Source: Akebia trifoliata (lineage: Eukaryota; Streptophyta; Magnoliopsida; Ranunculales; Lardizabalaceae). Taken from it: DNA of 64,000 bases. A program made the position numbers and the translations under genes. The stretch lies in assembly GCA_017979445.1 (NCBI GenBank), contig JADQWC010000055.1:108382-172381 (forward strand), written 5' to 3'. Of the stretch, positions 21,276 to 33,400 are shown piece after piece. Below the pieces are notes generated by a model that saw only the letters and a list, made by a program, of their open reading frames with translations, was not told the origin of the DNA and made no database searches. Position 1 is the stretch's first letter, and each line of letters begins with the position of its first letter.

Positions 21276-23650
21276 AACAGGGTAGGGTGTGCCCGGGGCC
21301 TTTTCAATCCGATCAATTTATGAGTCCATACAAGCAAAGGTATTGAACCATACAAATAAATGCATACAATGAACAAAAAAGATTAAAAACCATCCATACG
21401 GTTCAATTTGAGATCAAAGCCCACATCTACTTACATATGTCAATTTAGAATTATAGCAAATCAATAATGAATATGGCATAGTAATTGATCAGGTCTTAAT
21501 CATCGTTACAAGCACAATTTTTTATTCCAAGCCAAAAGGATTTTTTTTTTTATTATATTTTTATTATGGTCCAATCAGGTCCCTTTTGGGTGACCCAAAA
21601 TAATTCGAGATTTCGATAAATGTTAAATTGATAATAGACTGACAGTTGTAGGATCAAGAAGCAAAACCCTTTATGATACCCCAATCTTTTTTTGAAAATT
21701 AAATAATCCTTCACATATGGGTTGGTGTGTCGCAAGTGACCATTGGTGTGTTAATAACAACTTTCAAAAAAACCCCAAAATCAATCTCTCCTTTATTTTA
21801 AACAAATCAATTTTTAAAACAAAATGGAAATTAAAAAAAAAAACAAAACAAAACAAAATGCTGCCCAAAAAATTATTGTCATACCAATTTTTGCACGTTC
21901 TCAATCAAAGAAAGTATTAACCAAATTCTGGTATAATGTGCTATATGTAAAAATTGGCGTGACAATAAAAAAGAAACAATCTCCTTAACCTCATTGCAGA
22001 AAGACCATAAAACTCACATCACTCCAAAATCAAAACATCTCTCTCAATACCCCTTTCTTCAGATATTTCAGTAATAAAACATTGACCTTAGTGAGCAACG
22101 TTAAATAATTCTCAAATCCAAAAAAGAAAGGAAAAAAAATCAAATTGGAGAATACTGTTTCAAACCAGATACCAGTAAGATCAATTAAAAAAAAAACTCC
22201 TCTGAAACTCTAAAGAAAAAACTTTGGGATGAATTGAAAGGGATCGACGATTAAGAAGTGAAATTTACTCGGAATTCTGTTATAAATCATGTGGGCACAT
22301 AAATCCATCTGCCCGAGAGACCACACAAACAGAGTTGAGCTTGCAAATAGCTTTCAAAGCCATTAACAAAGAATATATAAATAAAACGCAGAGAGAGAGA
22401 AAGAGGAGCAAGAAGGGAAAACTTCATGGATATTCAAAGTTAAACTCCTTTCACAATTCTAAAGGTAGGCCATTTCAAACGATTTTGGCTTAACTCAATC
22501 GCTTACACGGTCGAGTTTGCCTCACTCTTCATTAAGATAAACTTGATTCAAGTTCTTCGAAAGTCCTATTCGTTTTTTTTTTATTGGAGATCGACCCGGA
22601 CTCCTAATTACTGAATCGGGTTACGATTTAATTCCACTGTGAGATATAGGAATTTCAATCGATAAAACAGAAATATGAGTCTCTCTCTCTCTCAATTGTC
22701 TCATCTCAGAAAAGCCGTCTAGGTATGAGTGAACCCATCAAATTAGAATGGCCAAACATTAGGACATAAATCGTTTATTGAACTCCAGCGTAATAGGATC
22801 CCTAGAGATCCATTTATGGAGAAGCAAGAGTGGATTTAAGTTGGAAATTTTGTCTCCATGAACTTGAATCAATTTAGATCTTTCTTTGATAAATCCAATG
22901 ATTTTAGTCGACCAATCAAAACCTTAAACCTCTGATTGTTCAATAGAAAAATTCAAAATTTTCAAGAGAGAATGAGAGGAAGGAAGAACAAGAGAGATCA
23001 GAAGGAGAGAAAGAGAGAGACGTCTCTCTGCTACGGTACTCTTCTTTCTCCTTTGAGAAGGAGATAGAAAGTAGAAAACATATTCTTCTGTTAACGGCAC
23101 ACCACTCACCTCATTAAAAGCATTAAGAGTTTAACAATTAAAATCTAATTTTTTTACTAGGGGCACACCATCCCTAAAAACCATAAACACATTGGTGCTT
23201 GCTAACAGAACCTAAAAAAAAAATTTATATTTTATTTTTTTTAGTTTTCCTTCTTGCTTTCAATGGGCAGCACACCTAGCATAAAAAATTATTATTTTTC
23301 TTTAAAAAAAAAGAAAAATTAACCAACAGATTAAACACTCACTAAAAAATTTAAAAACTGAAAAAAAAAACACTATTCACGGATCAATCACACACACCTA
23401 AAAAATATCCCTTTTTAAAAATAAAAAAAAATCTACACACGTTTTTAAAAAAGAAAATTCAATAAAAAGAACATAAAAATAAAAAAAAAATTCGTTGTCC
23501 AACCATCATCAATTTATCTTCACTAAAACGCTCTACTTGGGATTTTTCAAATAAACAAACATAAATAAAATAAATCGAACTTAAAAAAAAAACTAGGTCA
23601 TCTTAGCAATGCTCCCATACTTGGGATTTTTCAAGTTTGATCCTCAATGG
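21276..23650 (-). other. Outer element leader, part 2
   Basis: The first part (21290-21660) is recognisably homologous to 12240-12600 of the inner copy. The rest is A-rich with a CT microsatellite at 22678-22695 and ends, just before the primer site, like 13380-13451. Small open frames (21717-21920, 22924-23109) lack motifs. No gene is supported. Confidence 0.55.
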
Positions 23651-23668
23651 TCCCCAGAGGAGTCGCCA
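23651..23668 (-). promoter_or_regulatory. Primer binding site of outer element
   Basis: Minus strand TGGCGACTCCTCTGGGGA, one base from the LTR end, equivalent to 13452-13469 with two differences. Confidence 0.7.
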
Positions 23669-23669
23669 C

Positions 23670-25183
23670 TGAAAGTGCCCTCGATCTACTGGGAGCACAG
23701 ATCCGCTTTTGACCTTTGAGGTTTGGAAGTCGCCACTTAGTTATTATGGTCTAGGAACCGAACATCGACTTGAAACGGATAAAAAAAACAACTAATCTAT
23801 TAAAAAAATACTGAGTCCGGGGATCACATTATGGGGTTGGAAGGTGTTAGGCACCAACCCCGCCCGGTAAACGTTGGTCTCTACTAATTCCCAAAAACGA
23901 TTACATTGCGAAAAAGACCTAAATAATAAAAATAAAAAAATAAAAATATTTACCTTTGCAATGCAACGGTTTTGTTCCCTCGGATCTGATAGAACAGCTC
24001 CTCGTATGGTACTCCTCGCTTCGTTCTGTCACCGGATTCGCTTCAGACCTCCAAGATGAAATACCTCCTTCTTAGATCTAAATATTTCTGATTTATTTAT
24101 GGATTTTTAGGTGTTTTTGAAGGATTTCTAGATTTTTTTGAGCTAAAGTTGGGGTATGGATGTTAAGTAAGGAGTTGGGACTTCAAAATTAGGATTTATG
24201 GGAGACTAGTGAAGCTTTTTAGTCTATTTTTTCTAGGATTTATTTTTTCATACGAAAATAGGTTGTAGGGACCCCTATTTATAGATTTTTTTGAATGCTT
24301 GTTTTGATAGAGTTAGTATTTAATTAGAATTGTTTTAGGTAGAGTTAGTATTTAATTAAAATTATTTTAGGTAGAGTTATATTTTAATTAGAATTGTTTT
24401 AAATAGAATTATTGTTTAATTAGAATTCTATTAGAGTTTTGAATTTTAGTCTTACTTGATTGACTTTAAAATTTTGACTTTAGTCTTACTTGATTGACTT
24501 TAAGATTTTAGTCATACTTGATTGACTTTAAGATTTTGACTTTAGTCTTACTTGATTGACTTTCATTTTACATTAATTAATGTTTTAATTATTAATTTTG
24601 AAAATTTTAATTATTAAAATTGTAAAATTACCGTTTTACCATCGGAGAGGACTTTTTGCGTTTTAAGTTGTTTTTCAATGTTTCAGAATGTTTTGGAATT
24701 GATTTTTCGTAAGAAATTCAATGAGAATATTGGTTTATGTCATTATGAAATTTTTTGTGCGACATGATCGTGAATTTTATGAGGGACATTTTCGTAATTT
24801 AGTCAAATTTTGTGAAAATTGGTAAAATGGTGTATTTGGTTTCGATTTGTTGTTTTATATGTTTGAAAGGATTTTTCTAAGTATAATGTGGGCTCTAGGG
24901 ATGTTTTGAGGTTAAGGGTATTTTGGTAATTTGATCATTTTTTAGTAATTTTTATCGTGAAACTTCTTTTTCTCGACAATATGATGATTTCTACGTTTTT
25001 GGGGTTATATTTTTCTAGCGTAGCGTGATTTCTAAGATTTTATCAGTTCGAGATACCTCATCTGAATTTTTGAAACATATCAGTAACAAGTAAAGCATTG
25101 GAATAAACATCCATTATTGGGAATCGTTGCAATCGGGTTGACGAGTTGATTAATCAGGCGAACGCAAAAATGAGGTGTCTACA
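23670..25183 (-). repeat. Outer element 5' LTR
   Basis: 1514 bp, shorter and clearly more diverged from the other LTRs than the inner pair are from each other. Its termini on the minus strand are TGTAGACACCTC and GGGCACTTTCA. This supports the outer element being the older. Confidence 0.88.
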
Positions 25184-26516
25184 CCTATCATTTCACCTTT
25201 ATACATGTCACTCCTCTACTCACTCTCCTAAAAATATTTTTCATTTTCTCACCTCTATTTACCAAAAAATCAAAGATCAAAAAATGTTTTTATGGTTTCT
25301 TCACAAATGTCACATTTACCTTCATACAAATAAAAAATCCAAAAAAAAAATAACATATACTTCATGTCCATTCTCTTTATTGTTAAGGTTGGATCACTTT
25401 ATCCTTAAATTTTTTTAAAAAACTCTATAAATACCCTTATTTTCAATGAACAAGGCATGCTCTCAAACCCTTATCTCTCAACCTAAAGCTCTATCAAAAT
25501 TCCTACTCATTCTCTTATCTCTAATTTTCAACTCAACAATTCTCATTTCCTACCCTCAACTAAATCATCTAACCTTTAAGTTCATCTCTCAAGGCTCAAG
25601 CTCATTCAAAACTATCAAGGGACAATGTGGATTAGGATATAGTTTCTTTTTAAGTTTGCATTTTCTTCTCCTATCATTTTCTTTTCTTTTCTTTTTAAAA
25701 GCTTTTAGGATGTAATAGAGAACACTCTTTCATCCTGAGTAAATTGAAAATCAACCTTGGGCATGAAATACTTGAGGCAGTTTGATCGAAAGGATAGAGG
25801 TTAAAGTCCTTTTTACCCATTTCCTTTCATGCAACATATGTTTACTATGCACACATACCACACATGCTTGGCCATGATAAGAAATGCATAACTCTCTCAA
25901 TATGGTTGAAACATTAAGTTTTTAGTCAAATATGCATGCATTACGGTTATGAATCTAAGAGAATTCCATCCATGAAATTTTTCTAAAATTTTAAACCAAC
26001 ATTTCAATGTAAAATGTGATGACACCATGGGATATCCTCTTCTACAGAAGATTTCTCAAGTCAACACTAACATTAAAACTTCTTTCAAGAATGTACATAC
26101 TCACCATATACACACACCCACTTCATGCATCTTATGCATTTTTGTTGTTATGTTAATCTTTTAAAAAAATAGTCAAATTTACAAGGTAACCACCTTAGGT
26201 GGAGAAAATTGAGTGTTTAACACCTTCCCCATTCTCTAACTGAATCACCTTACCTTGATCTTAGGTAGATCACACATTTTCCATGATTAAGAGTTACTAA
26301 AATGTCATGAAAAATGACTTTTCTTAAAAATTAATTCGAGTGCCCATTCACACTCATTTTCAAAAAAGAATGATGGCGATTCCAAATACCGTAGCATTAA
26401 TGTTCAAAGATGAATATTCTCATGTCTACAAATTGGGTACCCAATGACACCCTTGGACTATTTTCTTTATAATACATTATTGAGTCATGTTGGAGTGAAA
26501 TCAAGGTTGGACCTCA
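25184..26516 (+). other. Gene 5' flank; possible decayed LTR-like sequence
   Basis: A TATA-like TATAAATACC at about 25424 is followed by pyrimidine-rich sequence. At 26180-26400 the words GTGTTTAACACCTTCCCC and GATGGCGATTCC resemble the end of a Tat-type LTR read on the plus strand. A hydrophobic 89-codon frame (25446-25715) has no domain. I cannot define edges or target duplications, so the LTR reading is tentative. Confidence 0.3.
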
Positions 26517-26524
26517 CATCACAC

Positions 26525-27177
26525 TAGAGGTGTCAATGGGTTGGTTTTGATTCGATTCCTGTGATATTTGGATCATAACTTTTATATTTTATTGGTTTCG
26601 ATTCTTGTCGGTTCAATTCCATTTTTAAAATAAGTGGAATCGGAATCGGAACCATGAAAAATCACAAGTACCTATCGGTTCCAATTCTCAAGAATCGAAT
26701 GAGAAAAATTATTTCAAAATCATTATAATAAAAATTTCCTTACAAAAAATAACATATTATTTGTAAAGTTTCAACTTAATAAGTTTCACTAAAATGATGA
26801 TTTAATGATTTTTATTTTCAAATATTAAAATGTATTTCCTTTACAAGTAATAAATTTAAAAAGAAATGACTCATCTTAAGTTCAAATATTTAGTTTATAT
26901 AAAATTTAAAGAATTTTATATCATATATGTTAATTTTAAAATATAGGATTACCTTGAATCATGTTTAATGTAAAAATAAGTGACAAAATAAATCGATTCC
27001 GGATATTTGTAGGTATGCATCGGATATAATCTAATGATTTCGGATTCTATTGGTTCGGTTCCATATTAGACCCGACTCTAATCGACTCCAATAAAAAGAG
27101 AATTGAAACTCGTGTTTTCGATTTTGATTTTGATTCTGGTTCGGCTCCGGGTAAATGGGTACACATTGACACCCCTA
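26525..27177. mobile_element. Non-autonomous hAT-type element (653 bp)
   Basis: Terminal inverted repeats TAGAGGTGTCAATGGGT and, reading inward from the right, TAGGGGTGTCAATGTGT match at 15 of 17 positions. The 8-bp flanks CATCACAC (26517-26524) and CATCGCAC (27178-27185) match at 7 of 8, which is the hAT target length. The interior is AT-rich and has subterminal GATTCGATT / GGTTCGGTT-type words in inverted orientation. It has no coding capacity. It lies 225 bp upstream of the gene's start codon. Confidence 0.8.
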
Positions 27178-27185
27178 CATCGCAC

Positions 27186-27402
27186 ACTCAATCCTGAGGT
27201 CACATCAGCATTATTCTCACATACAACCACGTCAGCAACGTGAGAATCCATATCAATTTTGAAGCACCAGGTCCATCACTTTGCATATTTAGATGCTTCG
27301 AATATTTAAATGCTAGCTTCCACTTCTACAAAAATAAAATAAATGCAAGAATCAACTTGACTTGATCGTTTTTCTTTCATCATTCATTTGGTTAACGTAG
27401 TC
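27186..27402 (+). promoter_or_regulatory. Proximal promoter and 5' UTR of the Nudix-M49 gene
   Basis: The interval between the hAT-type element and the start codon. It holds the transcription start by position only; no convincing TATA box stands out (AATATTTAAATG at about 27301 is the nearest). The sequence just before ATG is AACGTAGTC. Confidence 0.4.
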
Positions 27403-27479
27403 ATGGCAGACACCCACGAGGAAGAACTCCTTGACGTTCTAACAGAAACAGGTCAGAAAACTGGCATCTCCAAACCCAG
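27403..27479 (+). CDS. NUDT3: Exon 1, N-terminus
   Basis: Starts [20 protein letters not shown], acidic and without a targeting peptide. The ATG is the first in frame. The exon ends after two bases of an Arg codon, at donor GTGATT. Confidence 0.88.
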
Positions 27480-30400
27480 GTGATTTCTCTATCCTTTTCC
27501 ATCACTTAGCACTCTAATTGTTTCTGCTCCAATTCCTCCAAATATCTACTTCAAACCGATCTCTGCAAGGTTTCTCATTGATTTTTTGTTGAAATTTCAA
27601 CCCTACATAAATTTCCTTATTATAGGATTGGTTGAGCTAGGGTTAGTTGTTAATATTAAGATTATGAATTATGAATTTGAAATTGAATTTTGTTCTTTTA
27701 ATTTTAAATTAAAATTGAATTTTGTTGCTTTAGGATTTGTTCTCTAAATAAGCAATGTCTTTTCATTGAAGACCAATCGGAAAAATTAATAGAATATTTT
27801 GGATTTAGGAGATTAACCATCATGAATTGGTCTCGGTGATTTGTAGGAATGTTACAGCTCAATTCTTAATATCATAGTTTTAAATCCTGTTTTTGCCGAG
27901 TCATCTCCGTTTTGGACGATTTTTAATCCCACTCAGACCTGGGAACTAGAAAAAAGAAAAAAAAAAGGGATGCAGAAGTTAAATCCTGGTTTTGGCGTCT
28001 TTCACGAATGATACTGAGATGACTTGGGTGAGTCATCGTGGTATTGAACAATTTTTAAAATCTTGCTTTATATGCCATTTGTGTTAGATAAGATAAGGTT
28101 CAGAGTTGGTAGAATACTTTTGTGCGTTGATTAGTTAAAAAGTGAGCCATATTTAGGTATGTGATAACTATTTTGTGTATGAGTGTTCAACATCACTTAT
28201 GCTTCAAGAAATTCCATGGACATATCATCTTCCATAAAAGCTAACCTGAATTTGCTACTCTTCTTGTTGCTATTGTTATGCTTTTTTCTAGACATAAAAC
28301 ATTTTTGCTACTTATGTAGAGATCATGTACATAGAGATGGAGATTATCATCGAGCTGTTCATGTATGGATATTTGCCGAGAGTACCCAAGAGTTGCTTTT
28401 GCAGCGACGTGCTGACTGCAAGGATTCATGGGCAGGCTTATGGGATATCTCCAGTGCTGGTCATATATCTGCTGGTGATTCGTCCCTTGTAACGGCTAGG
28501 TATAGCTAAATCCATCCACTATATGCTTAGAGATGATATTTTCTTTGTGGAGATGAACTGGCACTTGGGGAAGGAGTCTTTTAGGAGTTTCTTTTTTGTA
28601 TATATAACAAAAGGGAAATGTTCAGCACCTTACATTTTGCTCTACGTGTTTTGCCTTAGAGGGGTTAGAGGTTTTGGAATGGGCTGATTTCTGAAACTTC
28701 TAACCCCATCAAAAGTGGTTTACAAATTATTGACGGTCCCACGATTCTTTAACTTGTAAACTGAGGTTATAAGTTTAAGAATGGGCTGATTTTTGTAAGG
28801 ATAATCTTCTCACCATAGAGATCATCCTCACAAAAAATCAACCCATTTTGAAACTTCTAACCCGTATGTTGAACTCGAACTCCAAACTGTTGCTTGTTGT
28901 GCTACCGAAATGGTGAGACTGCAGAAAACCTTCTCTTGCATTGTGCTATGGTGTGTCATGGTTGGTATCATTTCCTTGACCTTTTTGGTATAGTGGGCTG
29001 TTTGCCAAGGACCACAAGGAGAGCTATTTAGTTCTTGGATGAATTGGGGTTTCTCCTTAAGAAGAACTTTGAAGTGGATCTTGTGGAGCCTCCTTCCCTT
29101 TGCTATCTCTTGGGGGTGGTGGAAGGAGAGGAATACACACACTTTCGAAGGAAAATAGCTGCAGTTAGAGGATCTCATTTTGTCTATTTTGGGCTTGCTA
29201 GTTTTTTGGGGAAAGGTTTTCAAGGAATTTAAGGGTATCTTTTTTGAGGACTTCATTGTAAGATGGGAGTACAATTGTAATTTGGAGGCAGTTTAGAGGT
29301 TTTTTTTTTCTTTTCTTTCTCCTCTTTTGATAAGTTCTTGTATTTAGGAGCCTTCTCGTCCCCGTCTTTTCTTTCAATGAAATTTTAACTTATCAAAAAA
29401 TAAAATGCTGTACACTTCATGGTGGCCAAGTCAACCTACCAAAGGTACTTTTTTTTTTTTTTCCGATAACCAAATAATTTTATTAACGGGAGGACATGGA
29501 GTCCTCTAAAAAAGAGACAAACACAAAGATACCTACTAAAGATACATAACTGCGAAGAACTTTGTAGCCTCCCCTGTTTACAATTATGTCCACTCTTACA
29601 AAGAATCCTAATTTAGCAATTTATAAAATGGGCACTTTAAATTTGTGCCAGTGACACTTGTCCATGAGGCAAGATTTCAAGTGATAATCATCCATAATTA
29701 TTTCTTTAGCAACGTCTTATTTTAAGTCGTCTTCTCAACCCAGACCCACATACTTAGGCCTATACGTTAACTTCGTTTTTGTGATGAGATTTCTTCTTTA
29801 CTCCTCGCCCATTTCACAAGAAGTTTCTTTGAATTTTTTACAATTGAAGCACGCATCTTAAAAACAGACATGAAATAAATTGGCTTACTAGGAAGATTGC
29901 CTTTTAATCAATTTCGTTCTACCCTCAAGTGAGGTAACTCTTCTTCCAATAAAATAGCCTCCATAGCAAGCTAGCTTGTTAAATTTATTTACTCACTTTG
30001 TCTAGATATATATTTGTTTCAATGATAGTCAGCTCATCACAGCCTTACTGAGAACAAAAACCCACTTCACCTGTTTTCCTGCCCAAGAAAATACTCCATT
30101 GTGGCAGCATAATTTCTACTAATGGATGTTTTCACAAAGAAGCTAATTCTGTTGTCAGAATACAGATATGGGAGCTCTTTCGATTTATATTTGATTGTTT
30201 CTTCTACAAACATAATATAAAAGGAAAAAAGAAGAGTTATTCCATTTTAACTGTATTTAATATTTCAAAAAAAAAAAAAAAAAAATCAACATATTTTCTG
30301 CAGATTTAATTAAATCATGTTCTGTTTTGGGCAACTATGCCAATTTACTTAAAGAGTGGATGCAACAAAGAAAATTATAAAATTACTTAAAGTATTAACT

Positions 30401-33400
30401 TATTTCCACTTTCTTTCATTTCCATATTAGTAATTGATGGGTTCTTCTAGTTTGCAATACGTTGTTTTACTTAAAAGAGGTTTTATACTTGAACAATATT
30501 AATATTGTTTTAATATGTCCAGTTTTAAAGTTTCATTTCTGTATTGTAGATTTTTAATTAAAATTTTGCATGTTTCCAGGAGGGAGCTTGACGAAGAGCT
30601 AGGGGTAACTCTTCCGAAGGATGCATTTGAATTGATATTCATTTTCCTTCAAGAGTGGTTGGTAGACCCACTATTATATGTTGATGTTTAATATTTCTTT
30701 ATGCAACATGGTTTTATACTATTATATGGTTAAATAAATTTCACATTATGCCCTTAATATCCATTCATATAGTTCCGTTCTTTTGTTTTGAACGGTATAT
30801 TCTTGGGAAGAGTTTTGTTCATTTTATTAAATTTTGGAATAAAATGCATAATTTTAAGTAGTTTAAAGTTTCGTACCATCTTGGAATGTTTTAGCCTAGA
30901 CATTGGTTTCGGTCAAGACACGAATGGAAACATTGACCTAAAGGATTGAATGTCTTAGGAATGGTTTCTTGAAATGTCTCAGTTTTCTTCCAGACCGAGG
31001 CATCGCTTTGAGACAAGATTTTAAGCATTGCTTCAGTTAGTGATAATTTCACAATGTGCAATGATTTCTTTTAAGCACAAGTTTATTAGTATGCATTATT
31101 CTGTTTCTTGCATGATTTTTGAAAGTAGAGTCTTTGCAATTATGGTTCAAAGTTTCATTCTTTTTTCAAAGGTTTCTACCAAAACATTTTGGTTCTTTGA
31201 TGTGCCGGGATGAAACATTGCTACATTACTTACTATTTCTCTACTGTCCCATTTCATCATCTATAACTAACAGTTGGCCACCATTTTTAGTGAAATGTTG
31301 CACATGCTTCCTCTAAGTAGGGGTTCAACATTGTTCAGTTTGGGGCCAAATTAGAACCAAACCGACATAGGTCGGTTCTATTCAATAAGAACTAGAATTG
31401 AACCAAATTTCCCATAGAATCGAATTGAACCAAACCGAACCGAATCATATTAAGAGCATCTCTAGCAGACTCTTTAAAGTCTATTTGCTCTTTACTTTAA
31501 AAAGTGAAAGTTGAAAAACGGTCTCCAAGAGACTCTTTAAAAGCAAATTTTAAAATAAAGAGGGGGACTTCCACTCTCTGCATGTAGAGAACCTCCAAGA
31601 CTAGCTATTTTAATGTTAAAAAATGAAAAAACATTTTCCTGAAATCTTACTAAGTGTCATTGGGCCCACATGGATTACCACATTGGCAATCCTACACAAA
31701 TTCCTTTTAGATTTCATGGAAATTTTTTTATGAATTAAAAAAAAAAAAAATGAATATTGAGCTTGATCCAAAGTGTTGAAAATAGAGGGTTACCAAATTC
31801 CCAAAACTTAAAATTAAAATTTAACGGTGAAAGATAATATTTTTTTTCAAATTCTTAGAATTTTATTCTCTACAAGCCTGTGGTATCAGATCATGTTTTT
31901 GGATGCCAAGATGTGAGTTCATGACTCTTAATAGGATTTAAGTAGGTTTTAACAAATATTTATTTGAAAAGTACAATAATATTAAATGTAAGAATAAAGA
32001 AAGAATTGTTGAGTCTGTTGGAGTTGGGATCAAATTTTACACTAGTTAAAATAACTTTTGTTACATTTTTTTTTAAAAAAAAAATACAAAAAATGCTCTT
32101 TATTTAAAAGAACATTGTTGGAGATGCTCTAAGATCGGTTTGGTTTGGTTCGGTTTTGTGGGTTGTCAATATCCTATAAACCTACTTGGAAGCAACATAT
32201 GTTTAATGAAAAAAAAATTAATAAATAATGAACATGAATTTTCATATAATAAGTCATTAATCTATCCAAAAAAAGAGTCATAAATCGATCTATATAAAAG
32301 AGAATTAATCATCTATGTCCTAACTCCTAAACAGTGGTAAGGTTCTATACATGTCTTGAACCTAGAACCAAACCAAATTGATTGGTTCTCCATTTTCTCA
32401 ACCCAAAACCGAAGCACAACTTGTTTCAAACCGAACCAAACCAGTCCAAAGCTATCAGTTTGGTTTGGCTTGGTTCTCGGTTTGAACCGTACCAAGTTGC
32501 GCCCCTACATCTAAGTATATGCTTTGCACAGACCTTAACTACTTTCAATCATGAACTCTGCCAAACAGTTAATGAGCACTTGAATACTATGTAAATGTTT
32601 ACAGTTTCTTGTTTCAAATTGTTAATGCAGTGTTATAAATGATGGAAAATTTATCAACAATGAGTTCAATGACGTATATCTTGTAACAACTTTGGCTCCA
32701 ATTCCTCTGGAGGCTTTTACTCTTCAGGTGAGAATATCATATTGATTATCAACAAAAGTGCTTTCTGACCTGCCTCTACAATGCAGTTGGTTAGTTCTAG
32801 AATCTGTAAGATTTATCGGTTACACTTCTTAATTCAAAGTAATAAACACTTTACCAAATTATTTCTCTATCTTATTGACAAGGTATTTAATTTTAATTCT
32901 CATATGTTGGTAGTTCGGTAGTTCACATTCACAATTGCTTATCAGGGCTTTCACTGAATTAGTTAGTCTATGAATTTTGCAACTATTTTTTGGTATTTTG
33001 ATGCATTAAGCTATGTTCGTTAGTCATTAAATTCCGAGGATCTCCTGTGCTTGGAGGCATAGTGACAAAGTAGGGGTTACAAGGGAAAGCTTCAGAAAAA
33101 GTCGGCAAAACATCAGATTTTTTTATATTAATTATGGCAATAGTATTACCATCGGGCTACTTTTTCCTTTTTCGCTTTTGTTCTTTTGATGTCAAATAAA
33201 CGATTTATGTTTTTTTATTTAAAATTTTTTTTTTCAATGGGTAAGCTGGACTTGAACCCACGACCTCGAAGTTGCTTTGCAATGCGTAAAACCAACTGAG
33301 CTATGGGTCAAATAAATGATTTTATGTTGGTGGATTTCTAGAAATTTCCCTTCAAGTCTTAGAGGTGCTTATATTTGTTTTAACTTCCAACTTAAAATTG

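Larger units (their letters stand above)
1..25183 (-). mobile_element. Outer (older) Ty3/Gypsy LTR retrotransposon, Tat/Ogre-like, interrupted, left end outside window
   Basis: The element reads on the minus strand: 5' LTR at 23670-25183, primer site at 23651-23668, a long leader, an integrase remnant at about 15247-15780, a minisatellite-bearing 3' region, and the tail of the 3' LTR at 1-192. It is split by a younger copy of the same family at 4767-15241. Order and orientation follow from the integrase reading frame and from side-by-side similarity to the inner copy. No protease, reverse transcriptase or RNase H is recognisable, so it is not autonomous. Placement in the Tat/Ogre lineage rests on the primer-site type, the long leader and the tandem repeats between integrase and 3' LTR, which are known for that lineage. 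It remains an inference because there is no RT to classify. Confidence 0.8.

Noticed and set aside
25446..25715. Small hydrophobic protein of 89 codons, with TATA-like box upstream
   Set aside because: No homology or motif, single start only, and the surrounding sequence looks like decayed LTR.
28183..28509. 108-codon frame starting in intron 1
   Set aside because: It covers exon 2 in frame, but its start and first 40 codons are intron; the splice acceptor at 28318-28319 and exon 1 explain the gene better.
28828..29274. 148-codon minus-strand frame
   Set aside because: Antisense to a LINE 3' end with recognisable sense coding text.
33240..33304. tRNA gene (A and B box)
   Set aside because: No acceptor stem or anticodon arm; has poly(A)-like tail and target duplications, so it is a SINE.
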